Assembly: GCA_964385305.1 (NCBI GenBank)
Contig: CAYLOP010000021.1
Span: 1-32,851 of the forward strand
Origin: CAYLOP01 sp964385305
Lineage (GTDB): Bacteria; Chloroflexota; Anaerolineae; Anaerolineales; E44-bin32
Length of the DNA: 32,851 nucleotides
Direction: 5' to 3'
Shown here one piece after another: positions 1 to 7,665 of the stretch. Below the pieces are notes generated by a model, which was given only the letters and a program-made list of their open reading frames with translations, did no database searches and was not told where the DNA came from. Both the position numbers and the translations under genes were made by a program. Numbering within the stretch: the first letter of the stretch is position 1; each line of letters starts with the position of its first letter.

Positions 1-1
1 G

Positions 2-1624
2 TCCCGCTTCGGCCTGCGGGCCAAGCTCACGGTCAGCCACCTTGCGGTGATCGCCGTCGCCATGGGTGTAGTGATCGCTGCACTCCTATCGCTGGCCAGC
101 AACTACTTCATCGGCGCGCTCGAGTACAGCCTGCGCGCCCAAACCGAGTTGATCCAGGCGGCGTTGATCCCCGCGGCTGAGATCGCGCCAACAACGCAGA
201 CGCTGCCACCGGCTTACAACGCCGTGCAGCAACAGCAATGGAGCAATCTCTCGATCCAGGTAGAGAGTAAGTCGGGCGACGACGAATTAACGGCGCCCCT
301 TGATCTCAGTTCCCTGCAGGACCTGACGTTTGGGGTCAATGCCCTGGTAGAAACCGGCGTTTACGTTTTCAATTCTGGTGCTGAGATTTTGGTCTCACCA
401 GAGGGAGCCCGCAGCCCCCAACTGGAGGGCAGTTCTGTCATCGCAGAGGCCCTCGAGGGAACGCGGTATACCGAGGTTATCCGTTCGGGGGGTGAACGTT
501 GGCTGGCCATCTCCGAGCCGATCTGGATTGAAGGCGAAATCGCTGGTGCGTTGGCGCTCACCCACCCCCTGCGCGACGTCTCGAGCGTGCTGGTCGACCT
601 GCGAACCCGCCTGCTGCTTGCCACCGCAGCCGCGCTACTCGTCGCCGGCCTGCTGGGGCTGGCCCTCACCCGCGGCATCCTGCACCCCGTGTACGAGCTG
701 ACGCGTGCAGCGCGTCGCCTGCGTGAAGGCGACTACGAGTATCCTCTGCCCAAGGATCGCCGAGACGAGCTTGGCCAGCTCAGCCGTACATTCGACTCGA
801 TGCGCCGCGAGCTGCGTGCCCAGGAGCGAGCGCGCACGCAGTTCATCAGCGATGTCTCCCATGAGCTGCGCACGCCCTTGACCTCGATCAAAGGCTTGGT
901 CGAGACGTTGGAGGACGGCGCCGTCGACGACCGGGAGGTGCGCGATCACTTCCTGAGCTCGATCGAGCGTGAGACCGATCGTCTGATCCGCATGACGGAG
1001 GGCCTTCTCACACTAACACGCGCCGATACAAGCTCGCTTGGCATCCATCCAGCACCCGTCGACCTGGACGCACTTGCGCGGACCACCGCCAGTACGCTGG
1101 CACATCCGGCGGAATCGAAAGACATCCGGATCGACTTTGCCTTTCCTGAGGCGCCACCACTGATGGCGATGGCTGATCCGGACCGCGTCGAGCAGATGCT
1201 GGTCAATCTGCTCAGCAACGCCTTAAAATATGCGCCGCAGGGTTCGACTGTGCAGGTATCGGGTTACCGGGTCACGGAAGCGGACTTTCGTGAGAGATCC
1301 GAAACCATAATACCTCCCTCGGAGCAGGAGCAAGTCCTGGATAAACTTCCACCCGGAGACTGGGCGGTCTTAAGTGTGCGAGACGAGGGTCCTGGAATCG
1401 CCGCCGAGGATCAGGCGCATGTGTTCGAGCGTTTCTATCGCGCAGACAGCGCCCGCGACCGCGATACCGGCGGGAGCGGTTTGGGGCTGTCCATCGCGAA
1501 GGCGCTGGTGGAAGCGCATGGCGGCGTCATCTGGATCGCGAGCCCCTCACCGGGTTGGAGCGGGCAGCAGGCGCCCGGCACCACGCTCTTCTTCAGCCTG
1601 CCCCTCGCACCCCCCGAGGCTTAA
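2..1624 (+). CDS. Sensor histidine kinase (5' end outside the window)
   Basis: Membrane-bound two-component sensor kinase that autophosphorylates on His and passes phosphate to a response regulator, not seen here. The frame is open to the window edge, and its first residues (SRFGLRAKLTVSHL) look like a kinase N-terminus before the first membrane helix. The GTG at 47 is therefore probably internal. Order: TM1 (about 40-110), extracytoplasmic sensor region, TM2 (about 600-670), HAMP linker (about 670-810), HisKA with H-box VSHELRTPL (about 853-880), and HATPase_c with N-box NLLSNALKYAP (about 1201-1233), G1 DEGPGIA, F-box FERFYRAD and G2 GGSGLGLSIAK (about 1470-1502). All catalytic boxes are intact. 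The architecture resembles PhoR/WalK/BaeS-type kinases. The ligand cannot be told. Confidence 0.93.
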   Translation, partial: SRFGLRAKLTVSHLAVIAVAMGVVIAALLSLASNYFIGALEYSLRAQTELIQAALIPAAEIAPTTQTLPPAYNAVQQQQWSNLSIQVESKSGDDELTAPLDLSSLQDLTFGVNALVETGVYVFNSGAEILVSPEGARSPQLEGSSVIAEALEGTRYTEVIRSGGERWLAISEPIWIEGEIAGALALTHPLRDVSSVLVDLRTRLLLATAAALLVAGLLGLALTRGILHPVYELTRAARRLREGDYEYPLPKDRRDELGQLSRTFDSMRRELRAQERARTQFISDVSHELRTPLTSIKGLVETLEDGAVDDREVRDHFLSSIERETDRLIRMTEGLLTLTRADTSSLGIHPAPVDLDALARTTASTLAHPAESKDIRIDFAFPEAPPLMAMADPDRVEQMLVNLLSNALKYAPQGSTVQVSGYRVTEADFRERSETIIPPSEQEQVLDKLPPGDWAVLSVRDEGPGIAAEDQAHVFERFYRADSARDRDTGGSGLGLSIAKALVEAHGGVIWIASPSPGWSGQQAPGTTLFFSLPLAPPEA

Positions 1625-1827
1625 TCAAACCCCAAGCCCAATCAATACAAACTAAAACTGGTTCCCCGCCCGCTGCTTGCAGCCCGTCACCGCAATGCCC
1701 TCTCCTCGCCCGACGTCGGACACACCCCTGCCACATTCACCCGTTAGCCTATACCAAGATGATCCGAGAGAAAGGTTCCGACTACACTCATCCCTGGGTT
1801 GGATGAGCGAAGAGCAGGAGGGCAAAG

Positions 1828-2586
1828 ATGAAAGCGTTATCAGGCTATCTGGCGGCGGTTGTAGGGCTGGGTTTCTTGCTGACATCGTTCGGTGACTTAA
1901 CCGCCGTCACGAAGGAAGCTGTGGGCACGATATCCGTCACAGGGGAAGCTGTGGTCAAGGTCGTCCCGGATGAGGTCATCATCACGTTGGGCGTGGAGAC
2001 CTTCCACCGCGAGTTGGGCGTCGCAAAGCGTAAGAACGACGAGCGCGTGGCGGATGTGATCAAGATGGCGCAGCGCTATGGAGTCGAATCGAAGCACATC
2101 CAGACCGACTACATCGGCATCGATCCCAGATACGAGGACGGTTACTTCCGCGAGGTCATCGAGGGTTATTACGTGCGTAAAACCGTCGTCGTAACCTTGA
2201 AGGATATCAACCAATTCGAGCCGCTGCTCACCGCCGTTACGGAGGCGGGCACGACCAACGTGCACGGCATCGATTTCCGCACCAGCGAGTTGCGTAAATA
2301 CCGCGACCAAGCCCGTGAATTGGCGACCAAAGCGGCGCGCGAGAAGGCTGAAGCCATGGCGGGTGTACTGGACTCCTCGATCGGGAATCCCACGAGCGTC
2401 CATGAGAACCAAACAGGCTGGTGGTCCTGGTATGGATGGGGCTGGTGGAGCTACCGCCGAGACGGCATGTCCCAAAACGTGGTCCAAAACGTTGGCGACG
2501 CGCCGCCCGACATCGAAGGGGCTTTCGCACCGGGACAGATCTCGGTGAGTGCCAACGTGAGTGTCACCTTCGAGCTGAAGTCATAG
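1828..2586 (+). CDS. SIMPL (DUF541) domain envelope protein
   Basis: 252-residue protein with an N-terminal hydrophobic segment (residues 5-24), so secreted or membrane anchored. A SIMPL/DUF541 domain follows, starting with the typical GTISVTGEAVVKVVPDEVIITLGVET and ending in the family-like QISVSANVSVTFEL strand. The family (E. coli YggE, mouse SIMPL, Brucella BP26) is periplasmic or cell-surface, and its biochemical role is unclear. YggE is linked to oxidative stress tolerance. A Trp/Gly/Tyr-rich insert (residues about 198-212) precedes the last strands. The start is supported by AGGAGG at 1816-1821, six bases before ATG. It lies 203 bp after the kinase, so possibly a separate transcript. 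Confidence 0.88.
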   Translation: MKALSGYLAAVVGLGFLLTSFGDLTAVTKEAVGTISVTGEAVVKVVPDEVIITLGVETFHRELGVAKRKNDERVADVIKMAQRYGVESKHIQTDYIGIDPRYEDGYFREVIEGYYVRKTVVVTLKDINQFEPLLTAVTEAGTTNVHGIDFRTSELRKYRDQARELATKAAREKAEAMAGVLDSSIGNPTSVHENQTGWWSWYGWGWWSYRRDGMSQNVVQNVGDAPPDIEGAFAPGQISVSANVSVTFELKS

Positions 2587-2689
2587 AGCCGAATATCCAT
2601 CCTGGATCCAATCGAGGCGCAGGCTACGAGGGCTTTGCGCCTCTTCACGCGTTTGATCTACACAGCAGCTCCATCGATTGGTGCAACCC

Positions 2690-2718
2690 TTGAAGTTTCC
2701 CATCAGGCTCTGTAAGAT
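2690..2718 (+). promoter_or_regulatory. Sigma70-type promoter for the DinB/ClbS-TPR gene
   Basis: TTGAAG (2690-2695), a 17-bp spacer and TAAGAT (2713-2718). Transcription would begin near 2725, giving a leader of about 90 nt before the ATG at 2817. Found by eye only. Confidence 0.45.
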
Positions 2719-2816
2719 AGAGGTGATTCTCACCGGGTCGACGTTTTATTCCGCATTGCTGCAGAAGCCCCCAACACCGACCGTGGTCCGAGCCAGCGAT
2801 TCTAAGGGAGAGAGAG

Positions 2817-3545
2817 ATGCGTGGGAAGACATTGAACGATGCATTGATCGACATGCTCCACGATGTGCGTGACCGGCAAAGCGCCTTCTGGGATTCGCTC
2901 AGCGAGGCGGAGCGGGCCGTAATCGGCAAATCCGATGATTGGTCACCGAAAGATGTCATGGCGCATATCTCGGTCTGGAACGACCGGCTCGCTGGGCAGC
3001 TCGAGGCCGCAGCAAGCGGCGACACGCCGGTGGCATACGGCGAGGTCGAGCATGCCAATCTCGAGATTTACGAGGCAAATAAAGACAAAACCTGGGAGGA
3101 GCTCTATTCCTATGAGGCACAGGTTTTCAAGAAGCTTGAAGCCGCCCTGGCAGGCTTGCCAGAGGACGCCCTCCTGGATCCGGCGCGCTTTGCATGGACT
3201 GAGGGCTGCCCGCTCTTTTGGAGAGTGTGCTTTTCACCGATCTATCACGTCATGGCGCACCTGGCCGACCTGTTGATCGCGCGCGGCGACCGTGACGAGG
3301 CTTTCAAGTCGCATGAATGGGTCGCCGAGACCTTCGCTGCGCTGCGGGAGGAGGATGAATGGCATGGGACCATGCTCTACAACCTGGCTTGCATCTACGC
3401 CCTGCATGGCGAGCCGGAGCGTGCGATCGAACTCCTGAAAGAGGCTCTGACGCTGAACCCCGGTCTGGTCGATTGGTCGAAGGAGGACAGCGACCTGGAC
3501 GCCCTGCGAGAAGACCCGGCCTTCAAGGCGCTTTATCGGGCATAA
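2817..3545 (+). CDS. DinB/ClbS-like four-helix protein with C-terminal TPR
   Basis: 242 residues. The N-terminal two thirds match DinB/ClbS (DfsB) four-helix-bundle proteins: DDWSPKDVMAHISVWNDRL around residues 40-58 and IYHVMAHLADLL around 142-153. These supply the three His usual for a DinB metal site (H50, H144, H148). Members include metal-dependent thiol transferases and ClbS, a colibactin-resistance hydrolase. The substrate here is unknown. Residues 185-242 form a tetratricopeptide-like repeat (LYNLACIYALHGEPERAIELLKEALTLNP region) ending in a DLDALREDPAFKAL tail often seen after TPRs, suggesting a protein-binding add-on. The start has a GGGAGAG purine tract just upstream. It converges with the GH5 gene, leaving only 13 bp. 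Confidence 0.8.
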   Translation: MRGKTLNDALIDMLHDVRDRQSAFWDSLSEAERAVIGKSDDWSPKDVMAHISVWNDRLAGQLEAAASGDTPVAYGEVEHANLEIYEANKDKTWEELYSYEAQVFKKLEAALAGLPEDALLDPARFAWTEGCPLFWRVCFSPIYHVMAHLADLLIARGDRDEAFKSHEWVAETFAALREEDEWHGTMLYNLACIYALHGEPERAIELLKEALTLNPGLVDWSKEDSDLDALREDPAFKALYRA

Positions 3546-3558
3546 AAGCGCGGAACCT

Positions 3559-5436
3559 CTACCCGCGTTCCAGACGGATCGTGTGTGTGGGCCTCTCCAG
3601 ACTGTACCAGTAACGCAGGACCTGCGCCTCCCCGTCCACCTCATAGCGACCGTCCGTGACCTCCACATGGACGCTGCCGGGGTACTGAATGGCAGGCACG
3701 AAGATCTCCGTAGATGCCGTGACCGCCAGATCGTGCTCGAAGGTGAACGCAAATCTCCCACGCTTATGGTCAAACGCCATCTTCAGAGGCCGGCCGGCAA
3801 TCCTGGTCGCATAAGGCCGCACGACGGCCTCCAACGCTCTGCCACCTGAGTTGATGTCGGAGGGATCATCCTGCTGGTCACGGCTGAAGATCGACAGGTC
3901 CTCATCATTCCATTGATCCCCATGTTCGTTGGTGTTGTCGGCTGTGTAGTTCCACAGCGTGCAGTTCAAGAGATTATCTTCGACAGCGCGGAAGCTGCGA
4001 TCCATTGCCCTGACCTGCTTGCGAAAATCCCCCGTCCTGTAGGCACATTTATCATCCAAGTCGAAAGGGATGCCAAACTCACCGATCAGTGTAGGCGCAT
4101 CGCCCAGATGCTCCACCGCGCCGTTTAGAAATCGCGCGAGTTGCTCCGAGAAGGATCTGCGAATGCGCCCCGCACCCAGGAGCAAATCCCCAGTGTGGCT
4201 ATTGACGGCCAGGTAGGACTTGTAATCCTTCGTGTAAAGCACATATCCGTCATACCAATGCGGGGCGTACACGATATTCGCTGCATCCTCAAGACCCCAA
4301 GCAGGCGGCATTTTCATGGGTTCCGCCTCGATGAAGATGACCGCATCCGGATCGACAGATCGGATTTCGCGCGCAAACCGATTGGCGAAAGGACGATAAT
4401 AGTCCCTGGAGAAATCGATCTCTCGTCCTCGCACCGAGCTGAAGTGATGGGGTCGCAGGAGCCGGGGTGCGCCATCGGAATCGATATCCCAAACCCCGTT
4501 CTGCCGCCACACACCGCGATTTCCCTCAAGCCAGGTCCGCACCCCTCCCGCGTTAACCATCTCCTCGCCCACCTGCTTCATACCTGTATAGCCCACCCTG
4601 TAGACCGCTACAAGCTGCGGAAACCCCGCTCCGAGCAGCATGCTCTGAAGTGGGCTTGGCGTGGCGCCCATCCGCAGCAACCCGCTTGTCTTATTCAGGT
4701 CCTTCCATCCGATGTACCCCGCTTGAGGCTCGTTCATCGTATCGTAGCCGATCACGTGCGGCATACCCTTCAGACGTTTGGCAATCTGCATCACAGCGTT
4801 GATGTAATGCCGCTGGAGGTATGCCTGTGCAGATTCCCCTTCGATGGTGGTTGCAGGGGCAAAATCCTCCCCACCGAAAAAAAGCGTGAACATGGTTGCC
4901 GCGGCGAGTTTGGACCCATTCGTCGGCCAGATCATGCGCGGAAAGGGATCTCCATGCGTTTGGTGGACGATAGCCGCACCCGTCTCATGGAAGGTCCTGA
5001 TATCGAGACCCACCGCCTCGAAGGTCCAGCCAGGGGCACCGTCACCGCCTGAAAAGCGGCTCCACACATCCTGGTGCGGATCGATGAAGAGCAGAAGCCC
5101 ATGCTCGCCCGCCTTCCGCACGACCTCCTCGACATAGTCGAGGTACGCGTCATCATACACACCAGGGCCGGCATGTTCGATCGCTTCCCAGGTGATCAGA
5201 AACCGAAGCGTGGTCAGGCCCCAATGGCGCAGGCGCGAAAAGTGTTCATCCGCTTCCTCCAGCGGGAAAGGCCTTCCCACGAAGGAGACGCGGCGGTAAT
5301 CGAAGAAACCCTCCCGGTGATGCGTCGCGCCGTCCGGCTTGGCCGGAACTTTACTGCTGCCGCCCAGGTTGACGCCGCGCAGGATTATCGCTCGTCCCTC
5401 AACATCCTTGAACCACCGCCCATCAATCGTGATCAC
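3559..5436 (-). CDS. GH5 glycosidase, endoglycoceramidase-like
   Basis: 625-residue glycoside hydrolase of family 5 (clan GH-A, retaining). Signatures: the N-terminal GRAIILRGVNLGGSSK strand, DPHQDVWSRFSGGDGAP (about 119-135), the acid/base Glu in DTMNEPQ (E236) and the nucleophile Glu in LIGEFGIPFD (E453). The first motifs resemble endoglycoceramidase and related GH5 glycosylceramidases. The last 80-90 residues look like the beta-sandwich that follows the barrel in that group. No signal peptide is visible: the protein begins MITIDGRWFKD, directly with the first barrel strand. It may therefore act inside the cell on imported glycosides. The start is GTG with an AGAGGGG ribosome site. The exact substrate is not predictable by eye. 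Confidence 0.85.
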   Translation of the reverse strand: MITIDGRWFKDVEGRAIILRGVNLGGSSKVPAKPDGATHHREGFFDYRRVSFVGRPFPLEEADEHFSRLRHWGLTTLRFLITWEAIEHAGPGVYDDAYLDYVEEVVRKAGEHGLLLFIDPHQDVWSRFSGGDGAPGWTFEAVGLDIRTFHETGAAIVHQTHGDPFPRMIWPTNGSKLAAATMFTLFFGGEDFAPATTIEGESAQAYLQRHYINAVMQIAKRLKGMPHVIGYDTMNEPQAGYIGWKDLNKTSGLLRMGATPSPLQSMLLGAGFPQLVAVYRVGYTGMKQVGEEMVNAGGVRTWLEGNRGVWRQNGVWDIDSDGAPRLLRPHHFSSVRGREIDFSRDYYRPFANRFAREIRSVDPDAVIFIEAEPMKMPPAWGLEDAANIVYAPHWYDGYVLYTKDYKSYLAVNSHTGDLLLGAGRIRRSFSEQLARFLNGAVEHLGDAPTLIGEFGIPFDLDDKCAYRTGDFRKQVRAMDRSFRAVEDNLLNCTLWNYTADNTNEHGDQWNDEDLSIFSRDQQDDPSDINSGGRALEAVVRPYATRIAGRPLKMAFDHKRGRFAFTFEHDLAVTASTEIFVPAIQYPGSVHVEVTDGRYEVDGEAQVLRYWYSLERPTHTIRLERG

Positions 5437-5613
5437 CGTATTCCCCTCTTCCCCGAGAAGATGTGTGCACGCTCAACAATGCAGCCCAAGTGTACTCCAC
5501 ACATGTGGATTCCATGAACCCTGTGAGAATAGGTGAGTAGACCCGATGTATGCAATGGGCATGGGTTATCCTCATGAATGCATCGCCGAGCCTCGGCATT
5601 AATACTTTCGGTT
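5437..5613. other. Intergenic, upstream of the GH5 gene
   Basis: No convincing gene. It must hold the GH5 promoter on the minus strand, but I see no strong -35/-10 pair. The only local structure noted is CCACA-CA-TGTGG (about 5500-5511), a short imperfect operator-like palindrome. Confidence 0.3.
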
Positions 5614-5643
5614 TTAAGAGTTATTTCATCTTTTTGGTATAAT
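5614..5643 (+). promoter_or_regulatory. Promoter with consensus -10 facing the stem-rich region
   Basis: TTAAGA (5614-5619), an 18-bp spacer and a perfect TATAAT (5638-5643) in a short AT-rich patch. Predicted transcription start is near 5650, almost 380 bp before the TetR start codon, which has its own promoter. This promoter would therefore drive a non-coding transcript or a very long leader. Confidence 0.4.
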
Positions 5644-5647
5644 ATAA

Positions 5648-5850
5648 GCGCCGGGCTAAGCTGCCGACCGCGCACAGAGATGTGCTCCGCCTCGGAAATC
5701 ACTCCACGCTGGAGTGCCGAGACTCGGGCTTGAAAGGCACATGCTCCAGCGAGCCCACCCGGAAGGGTTGCGTGGTGGGGCAGCTCACCTTCCCATGACC
5801 ATGACATGACGAGCGGGAAACGAGCTTCGACTCTCGGGCTTAGTTGTCAT
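5648..5850 (+). ncRNA. Candidate structured RNA, unidentified
   Basis: A G+C-rich stretch directly after a consensus -10 that can fold into nested helices: P1 AGCTGCC 5659-5665 with GGCAGCT 5779-5785; P2 ATGTGC 5680-5685 with GCACAT 5737-5742; P3 CTCGG 5691-5695 with CCGAG 5717-5721; P4 ACTCCA 5701-5706 with TGGAGT 5710-5715 (3-nt loop). A GGAA tetraloop hairpin is possible at 5757-5768. A second domain is closed by ATGACA 5801-5806 with TGTCAT 5845-5850. I do not recognise a known family; SRP, RNase P, tmRNA and the common riboswitch cores do not fit. G+C-rich DNA offers chance helices, so this is tentative. No clear terminator follows. Confidence 0.25.
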
Positions 5851-5939
5851 ACGCTCTTCGAAAGGTCATGTTGCTTGCGATTGGTCCAATCCCCTGCGTT
5901 GCAATCCATCTGCCATGCTCTGCTGGGCCCAAGGTCCTC

Positions 5940-5968
5940 TTGTATCTGCCCGTCTAGCGCGGTAGAAT
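5940..5968 (+). promoter_or_regulatory. Promoter of the TetR-SDR-SDR operon
   Basis: TTGTAT (5940-5945), a 17-bp spacer and TAGAAT (5963-5968). The operator palindrome starts two bases after the -10, so bound repressor would cover the transcription start. Predicted start is about 5975, with a leader of about 50 nt to the ATG at 6026. Confidence 0.6.
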
Positions 5969-5969
5969 C

Positions 5970-5987
5970 ATACCGACCGGTCGGTAT
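5970..5987. promoter_or_regulatory. TetR-family operator, perfect 18-bp palindrome
   Basis: ATACCGACCGGTCGGTAT reads identically on both strands. The ACCGACCGGTCGGT-type core is a well-known form for TetR/AcrR-family operators. It lies between the -10 and the TetR start codon, which implies autorepression and co-control of the two downstream dehydrogenases. I saw no second copy in this window. Confidence 0.8.
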
Positions 5988-6025
5988 TTTATCGACCCGT
6001 GTGGGAACGAAGAAAGGAGTGCAGC

Positions 6026-6622
6026 ATGCAGCAGCGCAGCCAGGAGACGCGTGAACGCATCTTAGAGGCAGCCCTGAGGGTGTTTGCCGATCGTGGTTAT
6101 GATGGGGCTTCTGTCACGCAAATCTGTGAAAATGCGGGCGTGAGCAAAGGTGCCCTTTATCACCACTACCCCACGAAACAAGCCGTCTTTCTCGCGCTGC
6201 TCGAGCATTGGATGGCAAGCGTGGACGATGGGCTTGAGGCGTTGCGTGAGACGCAAACGGACGTCGCTGAATTGCTCCTCCAGATGGCCGACTTCTCACA
6301 GCAGATTTTCGATGCAGCAGACGGACGGCTGCCGATGTTTTTGGAATTCTGGTCTCAGGCCAGCCACGACCCCACCATCTGGAAAGCGACGGTCGCCCCT
6401 TACCGGCGTTACCGAGAATATTTCGCCTCGCTGGTGCGGGAGGGGATTGCGAGCGGCTCCCTGCGAGATGTCGATCCGGAGGTCGCTGCGCACCTGATCG
6501 TCTCCGTAGCACTGGGGCTTCTGCTTCAGGGAATGCTAGACACAGCGGGGACAGATTGGAAGAAGATTCCGCGGAATACGATTCAACTCATGCTCGAAGG
6601 CATGATCAGGAGAAACGCATGA
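6026..6622 (+). CDS. TetR/AcrR-family transcriptional repressor
   Basis: 198-residue dimeric repressor. The N-terminal DNA-binding domain begins QETRERILEAALRVFADRGYDG, and the helix-turn-helix is about residues 28-50 (SVTQICENAGVSKGALYHHYPTK, the textbook TetR recognition helix). Residues 60-198 form the variable ligand-binding helical domain, so the inducer cannot be named. ATG 6026 is chosen because AAAGGAG lies 7-8 bases before it. An upstream in-frame GTG (5999) has no such site and would sit within the leader. The stop overlaps the next start (ATGA), so the repressor is translationally coupled to the dehydrogenases it probably controls. Confidence 0.93.
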   Translation: MQQRSQETRERILEAALRVFADRGYDGASVTQICENAGVSKGALYHHYPTKQAVFLALLEHWMASVDDGLEALRETQTDVAELLLQMADFSQQIFDAADGRLPMFLEFWSQASHDPTIWKATVAPYRRYREYFASLVREGIASGSLRDVDPEVAAHLIVSVALGLLLQGMLDTAGTDWKKIPRNTIQLMLEGMIRRNA

Positions 6623-7665
6623 TTCTTGTAACCGGCGCAACTGGACATATCGGGAATGTGCTCGTTCGGAAATTGATCGAGCTTGGATCTCGTGTGCGGG
6701 CATTGGTGCTCCCCGGAGAAGACCGCACACCGCTCGATGGGCTCGACCTGGAGATTTATGATGGCGATGTCCTTCTCCCTGGGTCGATTCAACACGCGAT
6801 GCATGGCGTCGAAACCGTCTACCATCTGGCGGGGATGATCTCGATCATGCCAGGGACGAACACACGCCTCCATCAGGTCAATGTTCAGGGAACGCAGAAC
6901 GTACTAGAAGCGGCACTAACCAACCACGTCCAGCGCCTCATTTACACGAGTTCAATCCATGCCATCCAACGCGCCGCGCACGGCATCAAAATTGACGAAA
7001 CGCTGCCCTTCGACCCGGTTAACGCAATCAGCGAGTACGACCGGTCCAAAGCAGAAGCCTCCCTTGCCGTCCAAGCTGCTGTGAAGCGTGGGCTTGATGC
7101 GGTCATCGTTTGCCCAACAGGGGTGATCGGACCCTACGACTATCGTCTCTCGGAGATGGGGAAACTGATCTTCGACGCGATGAAATCAAATGTGCAACTG
7201 TCGATGGAGGGCGCCTATGATTTCGTCGACGTGCGTGACGTCGCCGATGGCCTCATTCTAGCCGGTGAACGCGGGCGACGCGGGGAGAGCTACATCCTAT
7301 CAGGCGAGCGTATCTCGATCAAGCGTCTGATTGGGACGGTGTGTGAGATTACAGGTCGCACGGCAAGATTGCTCCACGTCCCAGCGCCGTTGGTTCGGTT
7401 CGGAGCGATCTTCGCTCCCACGTTTTATCGCCTCACCAGGATGCGACCGCGCCTGACACCTTACGCGTTGGAGACGGTCAGGAGCAACTCCATCATCAGT
7501 CACGCAAAAGCTAAACGAGAGCTCGGGTATGAACCACGCCCGCTGCATCAATCTCTGTCGGATACCATCGTTTGGTTTAAGGAAAATGCACGCCTGTTCG
7601 CGTTGCCCAGGAAAGTTCAGATTCCAATACCGGTCGATGAAAGGCGCGCCTCGCGCGCCCTATGA
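6619..7665 (+). CDS. Extended SDR: NAD(P)-dependent epimerase/dehydratase family
   Basis: 348 residues. The Rossmann nucleotide site MILVTGATGHIGNVLVRKL is at the very N-terminus, YHLAG follows the next strands, and the catalytic pair is in YDRSK (around residues 139-143) with IYTSS about 25 residues earlier. It belongs to the dihydroflavonol-4-reductase/3beta-hydroxysteroid dehydrogenase-like branch of extended SDRs, which oxidise or reduce hydroxyl/keto groups on sugars, flavonoids or steroids. The substrate is unknown. The ATG at 6619 overlaps the TetR stop and has AGGAGA upstream. A longer frame from 6556 would overlap TetR by 67 bp and is not favoured. It is second in the TetR operon, and its stop overlaps the next start. 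Confidence 0.9.
   Translation: MILVTGATGHIGNVLVRKLIELGSRVRALVLPGEDRTPLDGLDLEIYDGDVLLPGSIQHAMHGVETVYHLAGMISIMPGTNTRLHQVNVQGTQNVLEAALTNHVQRLIYTSSIHAIQRAAHGIKIDETLPFDPVNAISEYDRSKAEASLAVQAAVKRGLDAVIVCPTGVIGPYDYRLSEMGKLIFDAMKSNVQLSMEGAYDFVDVRDVADGLILAGERGRRGESYILSGERISIKRLIGTVCEITGRTARLLHVPAPLVRFGAIFAPTFYRLTRMRPRLTPYALETVRSNSIISHAKAKRELGYEPRPLHQSLSDTIVWFKENARLFALPRKVQIPIPVDERRASRAL

Noticed and set aside
1897..2487. 196-codon antisense frame within the SIMPL gene
   Set aside because: The SIMPL frame has a signal segment, ribosome site and family pattern; the antisense frame has none.
4141..5052. Open frame of 303 codons on the plus strand inside the GH5 gene
   Set aside because: Antisense shadow of a well-supported GH5 gene with both catalytic motifs; no ribosome site or family resemblance.
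5757..5768. GGAA tetraloop hairpin suggesting SRP RNA
   Set aside because: The conserved SRP helix 8 sequence around the tetraloop and the rest of the fold are absent.
5433..5807. Minus-strand frame of 124 codons upstream of the GH5 gene
   Set aside because: Overlaps the GH5 start and the stem-rich region, has no ribosome site and resembles no family.
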